Assembly (NCBI GenBank): GCA_036346355.1
Contig: CM070592.1
Span: forward strand, 30,711,967-30,775,966
Length of the DNA stretch: 64,000 nucleotides
Source of the DNA: Rhipidocladum racemiflorum
Taxonomy: Eukaryota; Streptophyta; Magnoliopsida; Poales; Poaceae
Direction of reading: 5' to 3'
Of this stretch, positions 22,791 to 33,337 are shown in pieces; within the stretch, counting starts at the first letter, position 1; each line of letters begins with the position of its first letter. Both the position numbers and the translations under genes were made by a program. A model generated the notes under the pieces. It made no database searches. It worked only from the letters and a program-made list of their open reading frames with translations, and was not told the origin of the DNA.

Positions 22791-22830
22791 AATTTTTTCT
22801 ATTTTGCCCTATTTAATTCTCCCTCCCATA

Positions 22831-23186
22831 TCTTTTGCTAGGAAGCTACAAATTCAACAAAATAAATTTCTAAATTCGTAATATGATCCCTAGTTTCTGT
22901 TTATGCAAAAATAATGAAGATTTGACCTCTGTTTGAATTTTGAATTTGAATTTAAAGTTTATGTCTAAAAATAGGTTACATGCAAAATTTGTGTAAATGA
23001 ACTCCAAATCTTTTGCTAGGAAGCTACAAATTCAACAAAATAAATTTCTAAATTCGTAATATGATCCCTAGTTTCTGTTTATGCAAAAATAATGAAGATT
23101 TGACCTCTGTTTGAATTTTGAATTTGAATTTAAAGTTTATGTCTAAAAATAGGTTACATGCAAAATTTGTGTAAATGAACTCCAAA
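22831..23186 (+). repeat. Perfect 178-bp tandem duplication
   Basis: 22831-23008 and 23009-23186 look identical by eye over all 178 bp, starting TCTTTTGCTAGGAAGCTACA. The same segment exists once, diverged and on the opposite strand, at about 28920-29015. Identity of the tandem units implies a very recent event. Confidence 0.9.
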
Positions 23187-26035
23187 TCTAGTGCAACAAA
23201 TTTTGTTAGGTTCCTCAGACCATAAGCAACCCACATATATAAAAATATTTAGACTTAGATTCAATTTGCCTTGAAATAATAAATAGATTAAGTTTCTATG
23301 CCTTTTAGACTTAAATAATTATAAGTATTGCAATAAATTCAAAATATAGTGAGAACAATTTGTAAGCTTTATTAATACCATAGAACCCTATCACGCTTAA
23401 GATAATTCTTATTCGATCAAGCTTGATATAAAGTTATAATGAATTAGGTGTTAGATGCATAAAAATTTAGTATAAAGTCTTAATGCATAGTTATGGGAAA
23501 ACATCGCATATTAAGAACAAACTTTAAAACACTATTGGAGGTATCCCCTGCTAGTCCTTGAAGAATAATTAGATAAACTTGTAAGGTGTTGTCGCATACA
23601 TGAAACAAAAACTAAATCGTTATGGTATAGACTTTAGTAATGCTTCAGCCTTTTCAGCAGTCCATAGAATATCTCGTCTAAATGCAAATTTTAGGAAAAA
23701 TAGCCCAGACTTGCTCTTTAGTATATGGACTACCATATTCTGAGAAAATATTTGATTTACAACATGCTTTGCATCTGAATCCTATTAGAGCAAAAATCCT
23801 AAGTGTTATAATCATCAACCATGCATGTTGTGAATAGTTAAGCATAGTATAGCCGTCGGCCAAGACACTTATATCGTAAAAATCATCCGAAAACCATGTA
23901 GGTTAAATCGATAACTCTAATACAGTAAACGTCACCTTAATACTTAAAAGTCAATACTGCCAGTAAAACAATAACATTTTTTATTAATGTCTTAATTTTA
24001 TTAATTTAAACAATCTTAACTTCTTGAATTCGTAAAATAAGAATAAACAATTCATAAAATGGGTAACGGTGTAGCCTGGACTGTCAGTAAGAAATTCAAA
24101 TGAAAAGAGGGTTTATAACGCAACCATAACCCTAAATCACTCCTGTCTTATGTTATGGATTTATATTTGATTCTTCTGTTTGTATTCTTTTTGCATCGTT
24201 GGAATTTATCTGATTGGAGTTTATTGTCATTTGCTATGTTCTCGCGGTATGACGGATAGAACTTGACGTAACCGACGTTACCATTAGACGATCCCAAACG
24301 AGTCCTCGACGACGACTCCGACTACTCCAAGCTGCGACTCCAAATTCATCGTAAACAACGTATAGCAAGGCAAGCACCTCCTTGACCATATTGATCCCAG
24401 TTTTCATAAATGATTTCATAACTGTTTTCCTGCATGCTATACCTGTTAAAATGTTAATTTGTGGGGTACGGTAGTTACACCCGTCATTATGGATTTCCTT
24501 AATCAAATGTTGACATGAGATCCATTGAAACCTTAGCTTATGGGATAAGTTGTGAACATGAAATATGGGTATAGTCGCAATATATTAACACATGCTTAGA
24601 TGTGCTTAGAATGGTTAATTTACATGTCTACATGTTGTTTAAAAGGTTGGACATGACAATAAAGGATACTGATATATTGATAAAAATGAAAATAAAACTA
24701 TGATTCAGACGTGGGCGATTATTGGCAATAGCCGGATGTGCGAGGGTGTTCCTGCACGTAGCTAGGGGGAGATTATCGCCCGGGTGGATTAAGGACCAAA
24801 CGTAGTGTTGTATGCTCCAAGTAATACCGTGCAACCACAAGTGCTGGAATGGGACAGCCTTAACTTATTAAATTATTTGGAACTAGCTTTGCACATTGGC
24901 AGGCCGTAGAAGCACGGGCTTCTGGATTTAAGTTGCTCGTAGGGGTGTCCACAAAGAGGTGTGGGTCAAACACATACCAATGCAACGGTGTACGCTTTAC
25001 TAATGGGGAGAAATGAGCCGTGTATACGATGTCCTTCTGCCGCCATTAGTAAGGGTTAATGTCACCGGGCTGGGGCAAAGCTAGGTTCAGATAATTGAAC
25101 GGTTTCGTTATGAACTCCCCACGGACATACCAAAGGAAGTGTGTCTTATACTTATAAGCTTTGCAAAAAGGAAGAACATATCTTGTGGGTAAAGCTGTAC
25201 AACTCTGCAAAGTAAAAACTAATCGATTAGCCGCGCTCTCGGTTATGAGCACTTGGTGAACTTGCACTAGTTAGATGTTTTTGAAGTTTTCATATAAATG
25301 GAAAGAAATAAAGATTTTGGTAATAGAAGTTACCCTACAGATGACTTAATGCTTGACATTCGTTGGCAAGATTGAGTTCAGCTGTCATGCCTTGTGTTGG
25401 CAGTTAAGATAAATTCTTGCCACGTGTTGGCAATGGTTTTATGCCATGTATTGGCATTGGTTATATTGATTCTCACATTCATGGAGGAATGGTGAGATGT
25501 TTCGTATTCGTTCACCAGTTCATTATTTTATATACCTGTTAAATTGCTTTTATTCAATTTCGCTTTCAATTTATGATTCAATATTTAAATTCAATTTAGC
25601 TTTACGCAAAACAACCGTAGAAACCCACTTTCTATTCAGCTTGCATATATTTCAGGTTTTGCAAACACTTCAAGTCTTGCTAAGTACGCAATGTACTCAC
25701 CCTTGCTATCGTTGTTGTTTTAGGTGAATATCTCGACAGATCGTACTTGACACAGGTTACGGGATACTGACAATGATTTTATCTAGAGTTTATACCTTGT
25801 CAGTTGCCTCAGGGATTGGATGGGCATACTATAAGACTTCTATTTCTTCTATTGTATATTTCTAACTTGTAATATTATAGTTGTTGTATTACAAAATTGT
25901 ATGGCTGTGATTTCCATTTGTATGTGCGTGCTAGCTACTGATCTAGGGACTAGCACAGAAAGCGCATTAGAACCTTTTTTTACAGTACATTATTAAATGT
26001 CACATATTGATATATCTGTTCGTATAAGACCATGG

Positions 26036-26440
26036 AGGGTCTTCCTCGTTATTTTACTCACAAAGGGCCATGGGTAACTTTCTAATATTCATTTTGTTAC
26101 ATGTTATTTCAATTCCTTATCAAATTGTTTTAATTTCATTTATGCTTTCACTTATTATTCAGTATTCACAATTCAAATATTTGCTTTATGCAAAACAACC
26201 GTAGAAACCCACTTTCTATTCAACTTGCATATATTCCAGGATTTGTAAACACTAAAAGTCTTGCGAGTACCAATGTACTCAAGTTGCTTTAACGTGGTTT
26301 TTAGGTGACGAGCAAGAATATCCTGTCAACGACAATGATAGTGAAGAACTCGTTATGTATGGCGACGACTGTCCTCTCTAGGTTCATCTCGTCTGTTGCC
26401 TGTGGTGTTTTGGGCTAATCGGCAAACAATGAGATTTCTA
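26036..26440 (+). mobile_element. Second copy of the gypsy LTR tail
   Basis: CTTTATGCAAAACAACCGTA with TTCTATTCAACTTGCATATA and the downstream GTTCATCTCGTCTGTTGCCT repeat the tail block present at 25600-25900 and, on the minus strand, at 14340-14560. It is a separate LTR fragment or a duplication of copy C's end. Confidence 0.6.
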
Positions 26441-27930
26441 GGAGGAATTATTTTAAATTTCCTCAGTTTGTAATGCATCAACATTAGTAATCAAGTTTCT
26501 CTACCATTCCAGTTTCCTCATGTAAATATACAAATGTACAACATTTTATTCTGTAATTATTGAGCTATTGGCTATATTTACTTGGTGTGCATGCTGAAGT
26601 TGGTTTGCCCACATCTTTTGAGCAATAGAGTCCCCTTTTATTTTTGGTGCTTCAAAGTGATATTCCTTTTGTGCCACTAAGGATTTGATGTTCTAAAGCA
26701 CATGATTAACTACTGATGAAGTTCTTTTTTTCTTGGCTTCTTCCATTCTTCTCAGGTAAACATAAACTACTTCTATACTCTGTGTGGTGCATATGTGTGT
26801 TTGCTCCAAATTGAACAAGTCTTAAGGTATAAAATCCATTTCCTGGACTTTGGCTTTCTTTGTGCATTATCAAAGTTGTGCACTTCTTGTTTGCTGCTAT
26901 AGAGGAAACAAAGTTATTTTTCCTAATTTGACTAAATCATGTTTGTGTTGCACTTCACTATTGTTGTTTTAACAGATCTATGCAATTTTTTGACTTGTAG
27001 TGCTCTGTAATTTAGCAACATTGGGCTTTGTATGGAAATTCTTTGGTGTTGATTGCAGGCTGCAATCTCTTTCATACCATACTACTGTTGGATTCAAAGT
27101 TATGGCTTATTTTTCTCAATTTCATATTTTAGTTTAGCTGCATTTTGCCGGGCAGTATAGAAGCTACATTGCGCTTGTAACTTTCTCATATACTGGGTAT
27201 ATCAACATAATGGGGATGCTACTATGTTATAATTGATGTTTAATGACTTGCTAAAGCTTCTTAGACAAGTTATCATAATTGTGTTTTTTTCCATATCTTG
27301 TAGAATGATTGCACGGAGAAGAGTATGAATCACTTCAAATTGAGCTCAGAGAAGATTACACAATTACACATGCATAACTAATTGTCAAATTTTTGAGACA
27401 CTCCTGTGCGCATTGTGATGCTTAGGGTTTGACAATTTAGTTATGAAATGAACCTTGTAAGCATTTTAGTTTCGTCATCAAAACTTTGACCTCTGTAGAC
27501 TAATGGCATGTAAAATATGGCTTTCAGAATAACAATTGAATGATGTAATTTTGATATTTTTTTAGTCCATATTATTGTTCTGTTTGTGATATTTCCATAT
27601 TATAGTTCTGTTTGTTGCCAAAAAAAATATTATGACATTTGGTGCAAGTTGGAATTTTGATCATTAACGTTTGAATTGAACTAACAAGACAAGAAGGTTC
27701 CGTACATCCACTTCTTATGCTAGATACAACAATAGTGATCTATTTCAATATTTGTAAAGGTGAATACTAAGGAATGTATAAGCACATAAGCATATATTTA
27801 AATTTGTGTTTCCAGGATCCATCCCATGCGATAATATGGTTTTCTGAATCCCATAGCTGAATCATACATAACAAAATGTTAAGATCATAGTGCAGTTTAG
27901 GACACATTTACTGATTTGTATCAACATATT
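26441..27930. other. Unassigned AT-rich sequence before a Helitron end
   Basis: No protein domain is recognised. Several splice-like tracts (TTCTCAGGTAAAC, TTGCAGGCTGCAATC) suggest intronic sequence of a captured gene. It most likely forms the 3' part of the Helitron that ends at 27966. Confidence 0.35.
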
Positions 27931-27967
27931 TTAAAACTCCATTGCAACGTACGGACACCTTACTAGT
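27931..27967 (+). mobile_element. Helitron 3' terminus
   Basis: CCATTGCAACGTACGGACAC followed by CTTACTAG|T matches the abundant grass Helitron end in which a TTGCAACGCACGGGC-type hairpin precedes CTAG, with insertion before a T. The corresponding 5' TC end was not identified. The CK1, dynamin and STY gene pieces upstream in the same orientation could belong to it. Confidence 0.75.
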
Positions 27968-28649
27968 ACTAGAAAAGTGATGGTTGTTGTTTTACCTAAA
28001 CTATAAAAGGAGTTTACCCTACGCAGTTGGATCGTCCAACAGCAACCGTGCTATCCGGCCCAACACATAATGTTCGGCCCATTTCCTATTGCGCGTGCCT
28101 CGCCCGCATCGATCGGCTCATTTCCCATTGCGCCCCCATCGCCCTGCAAGGTGAGTCCTATTGTGTGTTGCTCGTACATTATTTGAGCATGACATCAATT
28201 TGGCGATCTTCTAAGCAGAGGAATATTATTAAAATGAAGCAAGGTCAGATTTCAAATATATTGTTTGAACATATAATTATCGCATCATATAATTTGGATG
28301 AGCACCGAAAGATTACATATGTAAATCTATTTTCACACTTCATGCATGCCTTTTTCAGAAATGCTCATGTATGTCATTGCAGACCTTGAAAAGGAGGCAG
28401 ATGTATACTTTTTTTTTACAAAACTATATAGTAAATCCTAAATGTGGGAATGCAAAAGGAAGTGCTTCAGTCCCCGCTGTTCATTGTCACATGGACCTTA
28501 CTTCGTTGTGTTTACCTATGCTTAGGACCTTATGGTTGTTGAATTGAGATATTGTGGACGTAATTGTGTACTACTGTCTAACGTTCGGTCCAATAAGGAC
28601 CAAATAATACAGATCAAATATCAATTAGTAGATCATACATATGACAAGC
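27968..28649. other. Unassigned sequence
   Basis: A 120-codon open frame (28027-28389) shows no recognisable domain and its composition changes midway. GGAGTTTACCCTACG recurs near 36540 in similar form (GAGTTTACCCTGCC). No supported gene. Confidence 0.35.
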
Positions 28650-29073
28650 ATGTTCTCTAAGGTTATCATTTCATGCCTCATTGTAAACTAAAGAAATCTA
28701 TATTCATTAGGAACATGCTACTTACTATTTCCTGTATTAATTAGTAAATAAATCATAATGATCTAAGTACAATCATTCTAATAGATGCCCTACTATTTTT
28801 AGATTGATTATAAAGTGTTGCATCAATTTCTAAAGGTTCATACTCCTAGTTTAAACATGCATGAACATTAACACTTAGAAGCAAGTTTTATTTTAGATTA
28901 TGATCTAAATCAAGTAGAAATCTAAATATTTTTGTTTTTGCATAAACAGAAACTAGAGATCATAATATGAATTTAGAAATTTATTTGGTTGAATTTGGAG
29001 CTTCCTAGCAAAAGATAGAAGGATTGAAGTAACTAGGGAGCAAAAATAAAATGAAATAACAACAAAAAAAAAA

Positions 29074-29145
29074 TGGCCCCAGTAGGGATTCGAACCAGAT
29101 ACCGACCAAATCAGAGCACAGCGCGCCTACCATGGTGCTATTTTG
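29074..29145 (-). other. tRNA-like sequence 3, minus strand
   Basis: On the minus strand TAGCACCATGGTAGGCGCGC (A-box-like) precedes GGTTCGAATCC (exact B box). Spacing fits a tRNA, but the arms cannot all be folded. tRNA-derived repeat or pseudogene. Confidence 0.55.
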
Positions 29146-29170
29146 TTGCTTGTTGTAAGCTAGCATACTA

Positions 29171-29411
29171 CTCCCTCCGTTTCTTTTTATAAGGCGTATT
29201 AGGTTTTGTTAGGACAAGACTTTGACCAACGATTACTTCATTAATATACCATTTATGTAATACAAAATCATAATTATATATAAGTACTTTTGAATATAAA
29301 TCTGCTAATATCAATTTTGTGTCATAAAAATTATATACTAATAGAGTAATTGTTGGTCAAAGCTTTGTCCTAACGAAACCAAATACGCCTTATAAAAAGA
29401 AAGGGAGGGAG
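29171..29411 (+). mobile_element. Stowaway MITE (Tc1/mariner), 241 bp
   Basis: Terminal inverted repeats CTCCCTCCGTTTCTTTTTAT with AAGGCGTATT at the left are mirrored at the right. TA is present on both sides (29169-29170, 29412-29413). No ORF. Textbook Stowaway. Confidence 0.95.
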
Positions 29412-29471
29412 TATTGTTGAAAGGTAGTATGTAAGTAAAGGTTAACCACTGCAACGAGGGAAAATTGCCAG

Positions 29472-29545
29472 GCAGTGGCGAAAGCGGGATTCGATCCCTG
29501 GACCAGAGGCCCGCGGCAGAGCATTCTACCACTACGCTAGGTTGT
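29472..29545 (-). other. tRNA-like sequence 4, minus strand
   Basis: TAGCGTAGTGGTAGAATGC (good A box) and AGGGATCGAATCCCG (B-box-like, self-pairing T stem) are correctly spaced. The GTAGTGGTAGAAT stretch recalls glycine tRNA. The acceptor stem is not clearly paired, so it is called tRNA-like only. Confidence 0.55.
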
Positions 29546-29632
29546 GTTTTGCTCGTGTCTACGGAACCACGTATTTCATTTGAGGCAACATCATCGGCCA
29601 CCAACTTTAGAAAAAGAATTCGACGCAGCGAC

Positions 29633-29703
29633 CGGCTTGAGGGGAATTCGAACACAGAACCTCAAGTCTGAAGCAGGGAGTTCCTTCCACTCAGCTACGG
29701 TGT
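29633..29703 (-). other. tRNA-like sequence 5, minus strand
   Basis: TAGCTGAGTGGAAGGAAC (A-box-like) and GTTCGAATTCC (B-box-like) lie at tRNA spacing. A further A-box-like GAGCTCAAATGGTAGAACG just upstream on the minus strand (about 29727-29745) suggests a partial sixth copy. Confidence 0.55.
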
Positions 29704-30561
29704 TTCTTGCGACCAAATGACACGTTCTACCATTTGAGCTCACCTTTTTCTGTTTCCTTGCACGCAGTGCGAATCGGCTGGCGTTGTCGGAGCGGCTACA
29801 GTGACTCGAATGGTGGCAGCTTCTGCAATCGGTAAGAAATCTGATCAGGAGCTCGCCTGGGAGGGAGAACGATGGTACACCAATTTCTTCAATCGGTTTT
29901 CTTCTTCTGAACTTCCATCCCGAATGCAGCAAAATTCTGACAACAGGGAACATTCAAAATAACCATTTTCGGTTTTTGATTTATCAGAGGGGTCCAAATG
30001 TCTTATAAATTTTTGAAACCTTTTGACAGAGGTCCTCAAGACAATAGTAATCTCCAGTAAAAATTTTAAATAAGAAAGGTGAGTAGTTTTATTGTAGTAA
30101 TTCTTTTGGGTACCATTTTCAGATTTTTCCAAAACCTCTCTTTTAATTTCTAAAAGCAGTAAAACCAATTATTATTTTCTGAAATTATTACCAAAAGTAT
30201 ACATTGTTAATGAGAGTAAATGATAAAACTTTCAGTTTTGTATAAGCTGTGAAACATTTTATTAAATTGTGACATCGCTGTCAATCTATAGATTATTAAA
30301 GCAATCGATGCCTCCCTCCCGTGCCGTGCCCTTGCATTACGCTGCTCGCTGCAGTTACTTGCGTGCGTGGCTGGCATGCAGCGTGGAGATCGGAGTGTGG
30401 CAGTGGTGGGCAGTTGTGCACAGTGAGTGGCCTCGAGTCAACCCGCGGTTACTTACAGGATATAGGAATCGGTTCATGACTCGATCCTGAACACACCTGC
30501 CGCCTAGCTACCAGGAGTACGCCCAGCGTGCTCGATCTGCTGCTTACGAAGCACCCGGCTG

Positions 30562-30639
30562 ATGGCCCGCACGAAGACGAAGCAGCCGGCTGTGACTGTG
30601 ATGGCCCGCACGAAGACGAAGCACCCGGCTGTGACGAGG
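30562..30639 (+). repeat. 39-bp tandem duplication over the CENH3-like start codon
   Basis: 30562-30600 and 30601-30639 share ATGGCCCGCACGAAGACGAA and GGCTGTGAC with about three differences, duplicating the MARTKTK N-terminus in frame. A partial further copy, ACGAAGCACCCGGCTG, lies just upstream at about 30546-30561. Confidence 0.9.
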
Positions 30640-32604
30640 CACCAGATGAGATTGAGATCAAGTGCGCGGACCGCGACGGAAGCAGCGGCTGAAGGTGTGC
30701 ATGGTTTTCAATTCATTGGGTTTTGAGGTTTCCCGGGACGTGTTTGATTTGTGATTCACTTTAAGATATATGTGTTCTTGGAGAAGCAGGGACTCCTGGG
30801 AGGCAGCAGAAGCAGAAGAAGCCACACCGATTCCGGCCGGGCACGGTAGCGTTGCGGGAGATCCGGAGGTACCAGAAATCAACCGAACGGCTTATCCCAT
30901 TTGAGGCCTTCAGCCGCTTGGTGGGTACCTTTGCCTTGTCTTACTGTGTTGAAGATTTGAACTGCAACTTGTGATTGAAGCTTTTCTGCCGATAAATTTT
31001 CAGGTTATGGAGATCACTAGCCTCTACTCGTTTACAGTGTCGGGCTGGACTCATCGAGCGATCGTGGCATTGCAAGAGGTAAATTCTAAAACCTATAAAA
31101 CCTATATAACCTTCAATGTGTCAATACGGTCAAGTCTTCAAAAAGAACACCGCAAAATCAATGAGGTAATCAAACTTGAAGGGAGCCTCTCTCCTGATAT
31201 GCAAATAGTAAGAAACACTGCTTTTGTGTCCCTCTATAGGATAGTTAATATGAGCAGTGCGCCGTTGTGTTGAAGTATACGCTAGCTGAATTCTCTTGCG
31301 TAAGCAGGATAGTGACCATGGGAGGAGTAGGATGCAGATGCAGATATGTTAGGTATAGCCTGAGGTCAGCTGGTCTGAAGGGGCCCAAATGTTAAGTTAA
31401 TCTAGTTGTGTTCAAATTGTTTTACTTGCACTAATCATTCAACAAGTTGATCGTTTCAGTTTCTTAGAATAGAAGTATTCTGTTTGCTGCTGCGTCAAGT
31501 TACTTTGTCGGATAGGAAACAGAGTCCGTAGCAAACTCAGTAGTTTTCAGTTTTGGCTAGGAGTTCTATTCCGATTTGTTTCCTTGTAATCTGGATGCTA
31601 TATATATCAAAGAAAACCAGAAAAGAGGTGTCAAGTTCTTCCACCTCACAAAACAAGTTTTTGATTGTTTTGCTATCTCTGAAGTTCCAATACACAGTTA
31701 CCTTCTTCCAGTCGAGTGTTTTTCTCGACAAGTTTTTGTCGCTGGGCATCAGGTTCTTGGGCAAGTAACCAACATTTGGTATCAGGTTCTTGGAACGTTA
31801 CGTTCTTCCAGTCGAGTGTTTTTCTCGACAAGTTTTTATCGCTGGGCATCAGGTTCTTGGGCAAGTAACCAACACCAAATACGTTATGCCATTAGTGTGT
31901 CTACGGCGAGGCTTTGGAAGGCGAAGAAAGAAATGGAGGCGTATGGCCGCCGGAGTATATATATATACGACCTAGAAATGGTGAGAGAAGTTGGCGTGGA
32001 AAGCTAAGGTGCGGAATGGCCGAGGAACGAGTGTCGTGGGAAGTAAGTTAATGTGGAATATAACTCATGGTGACTAACGATTGGGCAGAGAGGTAATGCA
32101 TCTAGTGAGGTGAACTGGGGTGGAGGAAACTGGAGTGCTCGGTGTGGTGCTGGTAATGTCAGACGAACGTATTGTTGAAGCTAGTTTCACTGTCAGAGTT
32201 GGAAAACCCTCAAATGCGGTTTTGCGACTCATGAAATAAGTTGATGTTACTTGTACTTTTAATAATTTTGACTCTCCCTCTGCAGGAAGCTGAAAACCAG
32301 TTGGTAAAGTTATTCAGAGCGGCAAATCTTTGGGCTATCCATGCGAACCGTGTAACCATGAGTAAGTTGTCACTGAAATGAACGCTTCTTTTCTTTTCCT
32401 TTGCATTAGATACAAAAGCTGGTTAGTGCAGGAGAAATTTCAGCGATCTAGGTTTGATTTACCTATTTATTTCTTATCTTAGGGATAGAAACATTGATCA
32501 AAGCAGAAATTAGATAGCTGTTCCGTTCTCCTGACATTTTTTTTGCTGCAGTGCAAAAAGATATACAATTTGCAAGACGTGCTGGGGGGCCAGGACTGTG
32601 GTGA
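30562..32604 (+). CDS. CENH3-like: CENH3-like centromeric histone H3 (five exons, divergent)
   Basis: Exons 30562-30694, 30790-30920, 31004-31078, 32286-32361 and 32552-32604 join at GT/AG borders into an open frame of 155 codons, close to grass CENH3 length (about 157-164). The tail starts MARTKTK twice; exon 2 has KKPHRFRPGTVALREIRRYQ and STERLIPFEAFSRL (alpha-N and alpha-1); exon 3 has VSGWT in loop 1, a Trp typical of grass CENH3; exons 4-5 give AIHANRVTMMQKDIQFARRA and end GLW. CENH3 replaces H3 in centromeric nucleosomes and seeds the kinetochore. Odd points: Met for Arg in LVREI, Asn for Lys in HAKR, Gly for Arg before WT, AGGPG instead of IGGRR. It may be a diverging paralog or a substitution-only pseudogene; the second ATG (30601) is the likelier native start. 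Confidence 0.8.
31390..31786 (+). mobile_element. Copia LTR plus primer binding site in CENH3-like intron 3
   Basis: Starts TGTTAAGTTAATCTAG, has GCTATATATATCAAAG as TATA box and ends AGTAACCAACA at 31774, followed by TTTGGTATCAGG, a copia-type initiator-Met primer binding site. No gag follows, so it is a truncated element nested in the intron. It does not disturb the splice sites. Confidence 0.65.
31701..31877 (+). repeat. 100-bp tandem duplication across the LTR-PBS junction
   Basis: TTCTTCCAGTCGAGTGTTTT to AGTAACCAACA occurs at about 31703-31774 and again 100 bp later. Copies differ by a few bases. The duplication includes the LTR end and primer binding site. Confidence 0.85.
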
Positions 32605-33330
32605 TAGATCTGTGTCCTTGGTCTTGACATGTATCTTCAATTAGGAAATAGCTTATATTTAGTCATGACGGCAAGCATTTCAGTTTTTGCTCTATTTCTA
32701 CTCTGTTTAACTCAGATTTCAGAACCTCATCGTGTTGATTGAAGAACCCTATTCCATGATTCTGCTGTCATTGTGGATTAAGGTTAATTTGATACCTCAT
32801 CGTGTTGATTGAAGAACCCTATGCTCACGGTAGCTGCACCAAAGATGGTCGTCATCCACAGTATCGGTTGAGTGCTTGTGCTGTTCATCTTCAACCTTGT
32901 GTTCGTTCCCGCAAGCCTATACGTACACTGAAGGAACTGGTGCTTTCTGTGCTTGTTCCAGTAGTGGTATTCTGAAATAGCTCCTTGCTCTCCCATAGGC
33001 CATAGATGAGAACTACCTCCCAGTCTTTTCGTTATTAAAGCAGTCGTGATCATTTGTTGATGTGATCGAGTTTGGTTCAAGTTAATTAAGGCACCGTAGA
33101 GAAGTACGATGGGAAAGAGAAAAACTAAGGTTACTACTGTAGGAGTTCTAAAAATAAAAAAGGGTTACGATCTACATTGAACCCAAGCTACAAAATAAAG
33201 AAAAAAACTTCCTTCAAAAAATAAAGAGAAACCAAATACACTAGGTATGTGAGACGTGTTGAACCCTTTAGTACAATCAAACATTAATTATAAGATTCTC
33301 CAACGTGGTATACATTGGAAAATTATATTG
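32605..33330. other. CENH3-like 3' flank, no gene seen
   Basis: Probable 3' UTR and downstream sequence. A 28-bp segment, CCTCATCGTGTTGATTGAAG followed by AACCCTA, occurs at 32724 and again at about 32794. A minus-strand 98-codon frame across it has no recognisable domain. Confidence 0.5.
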
Positions 33331-33337
33331 GAGTTCA

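Larger units (their letters stand above)
20703..26004 (+). mobile_element. Long Ty3/gypsy-type LTR, copy C, with nested insertions
   Basis: Starts TGTAACATTCCAAAAAG and shows the same block order as copies B and E: AT-rich head, GC-rich block 21480-21780, TTGCCGCCATTAGTAAGG near 25035, the GTGGGTAAAGCTGTACA core near 25187 and a tail with CTTGTCAGTTGCCTC and GCGTGCTAGCTACTGATC, ending near AAATGTCACA. A MITE (22101-22532), tRNA-like sequences and a 178-bp tandem duplication lengthen it. No matching target duplication was found, so one end may be rearranged. Confidence 0.65.
28650..30274 (-). mobile_element. Gypsy-type LTR, copy D (minus), truncated
   Basis: Reading the minus strand from 30274 it starts TGTCACAATTTAATAAAATG and shares blocks with copy C, such as AAATCAAAAACCGAAAAT with CTGTTGTCAGA, and the TTTTGCTAGGAAGCTCC segment. 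Its far end is not defined. It carries three tRNA-like sequences and a Stowaway MITE and ends 288 bp upstream of the CENH3-like start codon. Confidence 0.6.

Noticed and set aside
14076..26004. LTR copies B and C as the two LTRs of one element around the gag-only copia
   Set aside because: They are in opposite orientation, and copy B has its own target duplication, so they are independent insertions.
29465..29671. Peptide frames across the tRNA-like sequences
   Set aside because: The frames simply translate A/B-box tRNA-like units, which is a known source of false protein models in grasses.
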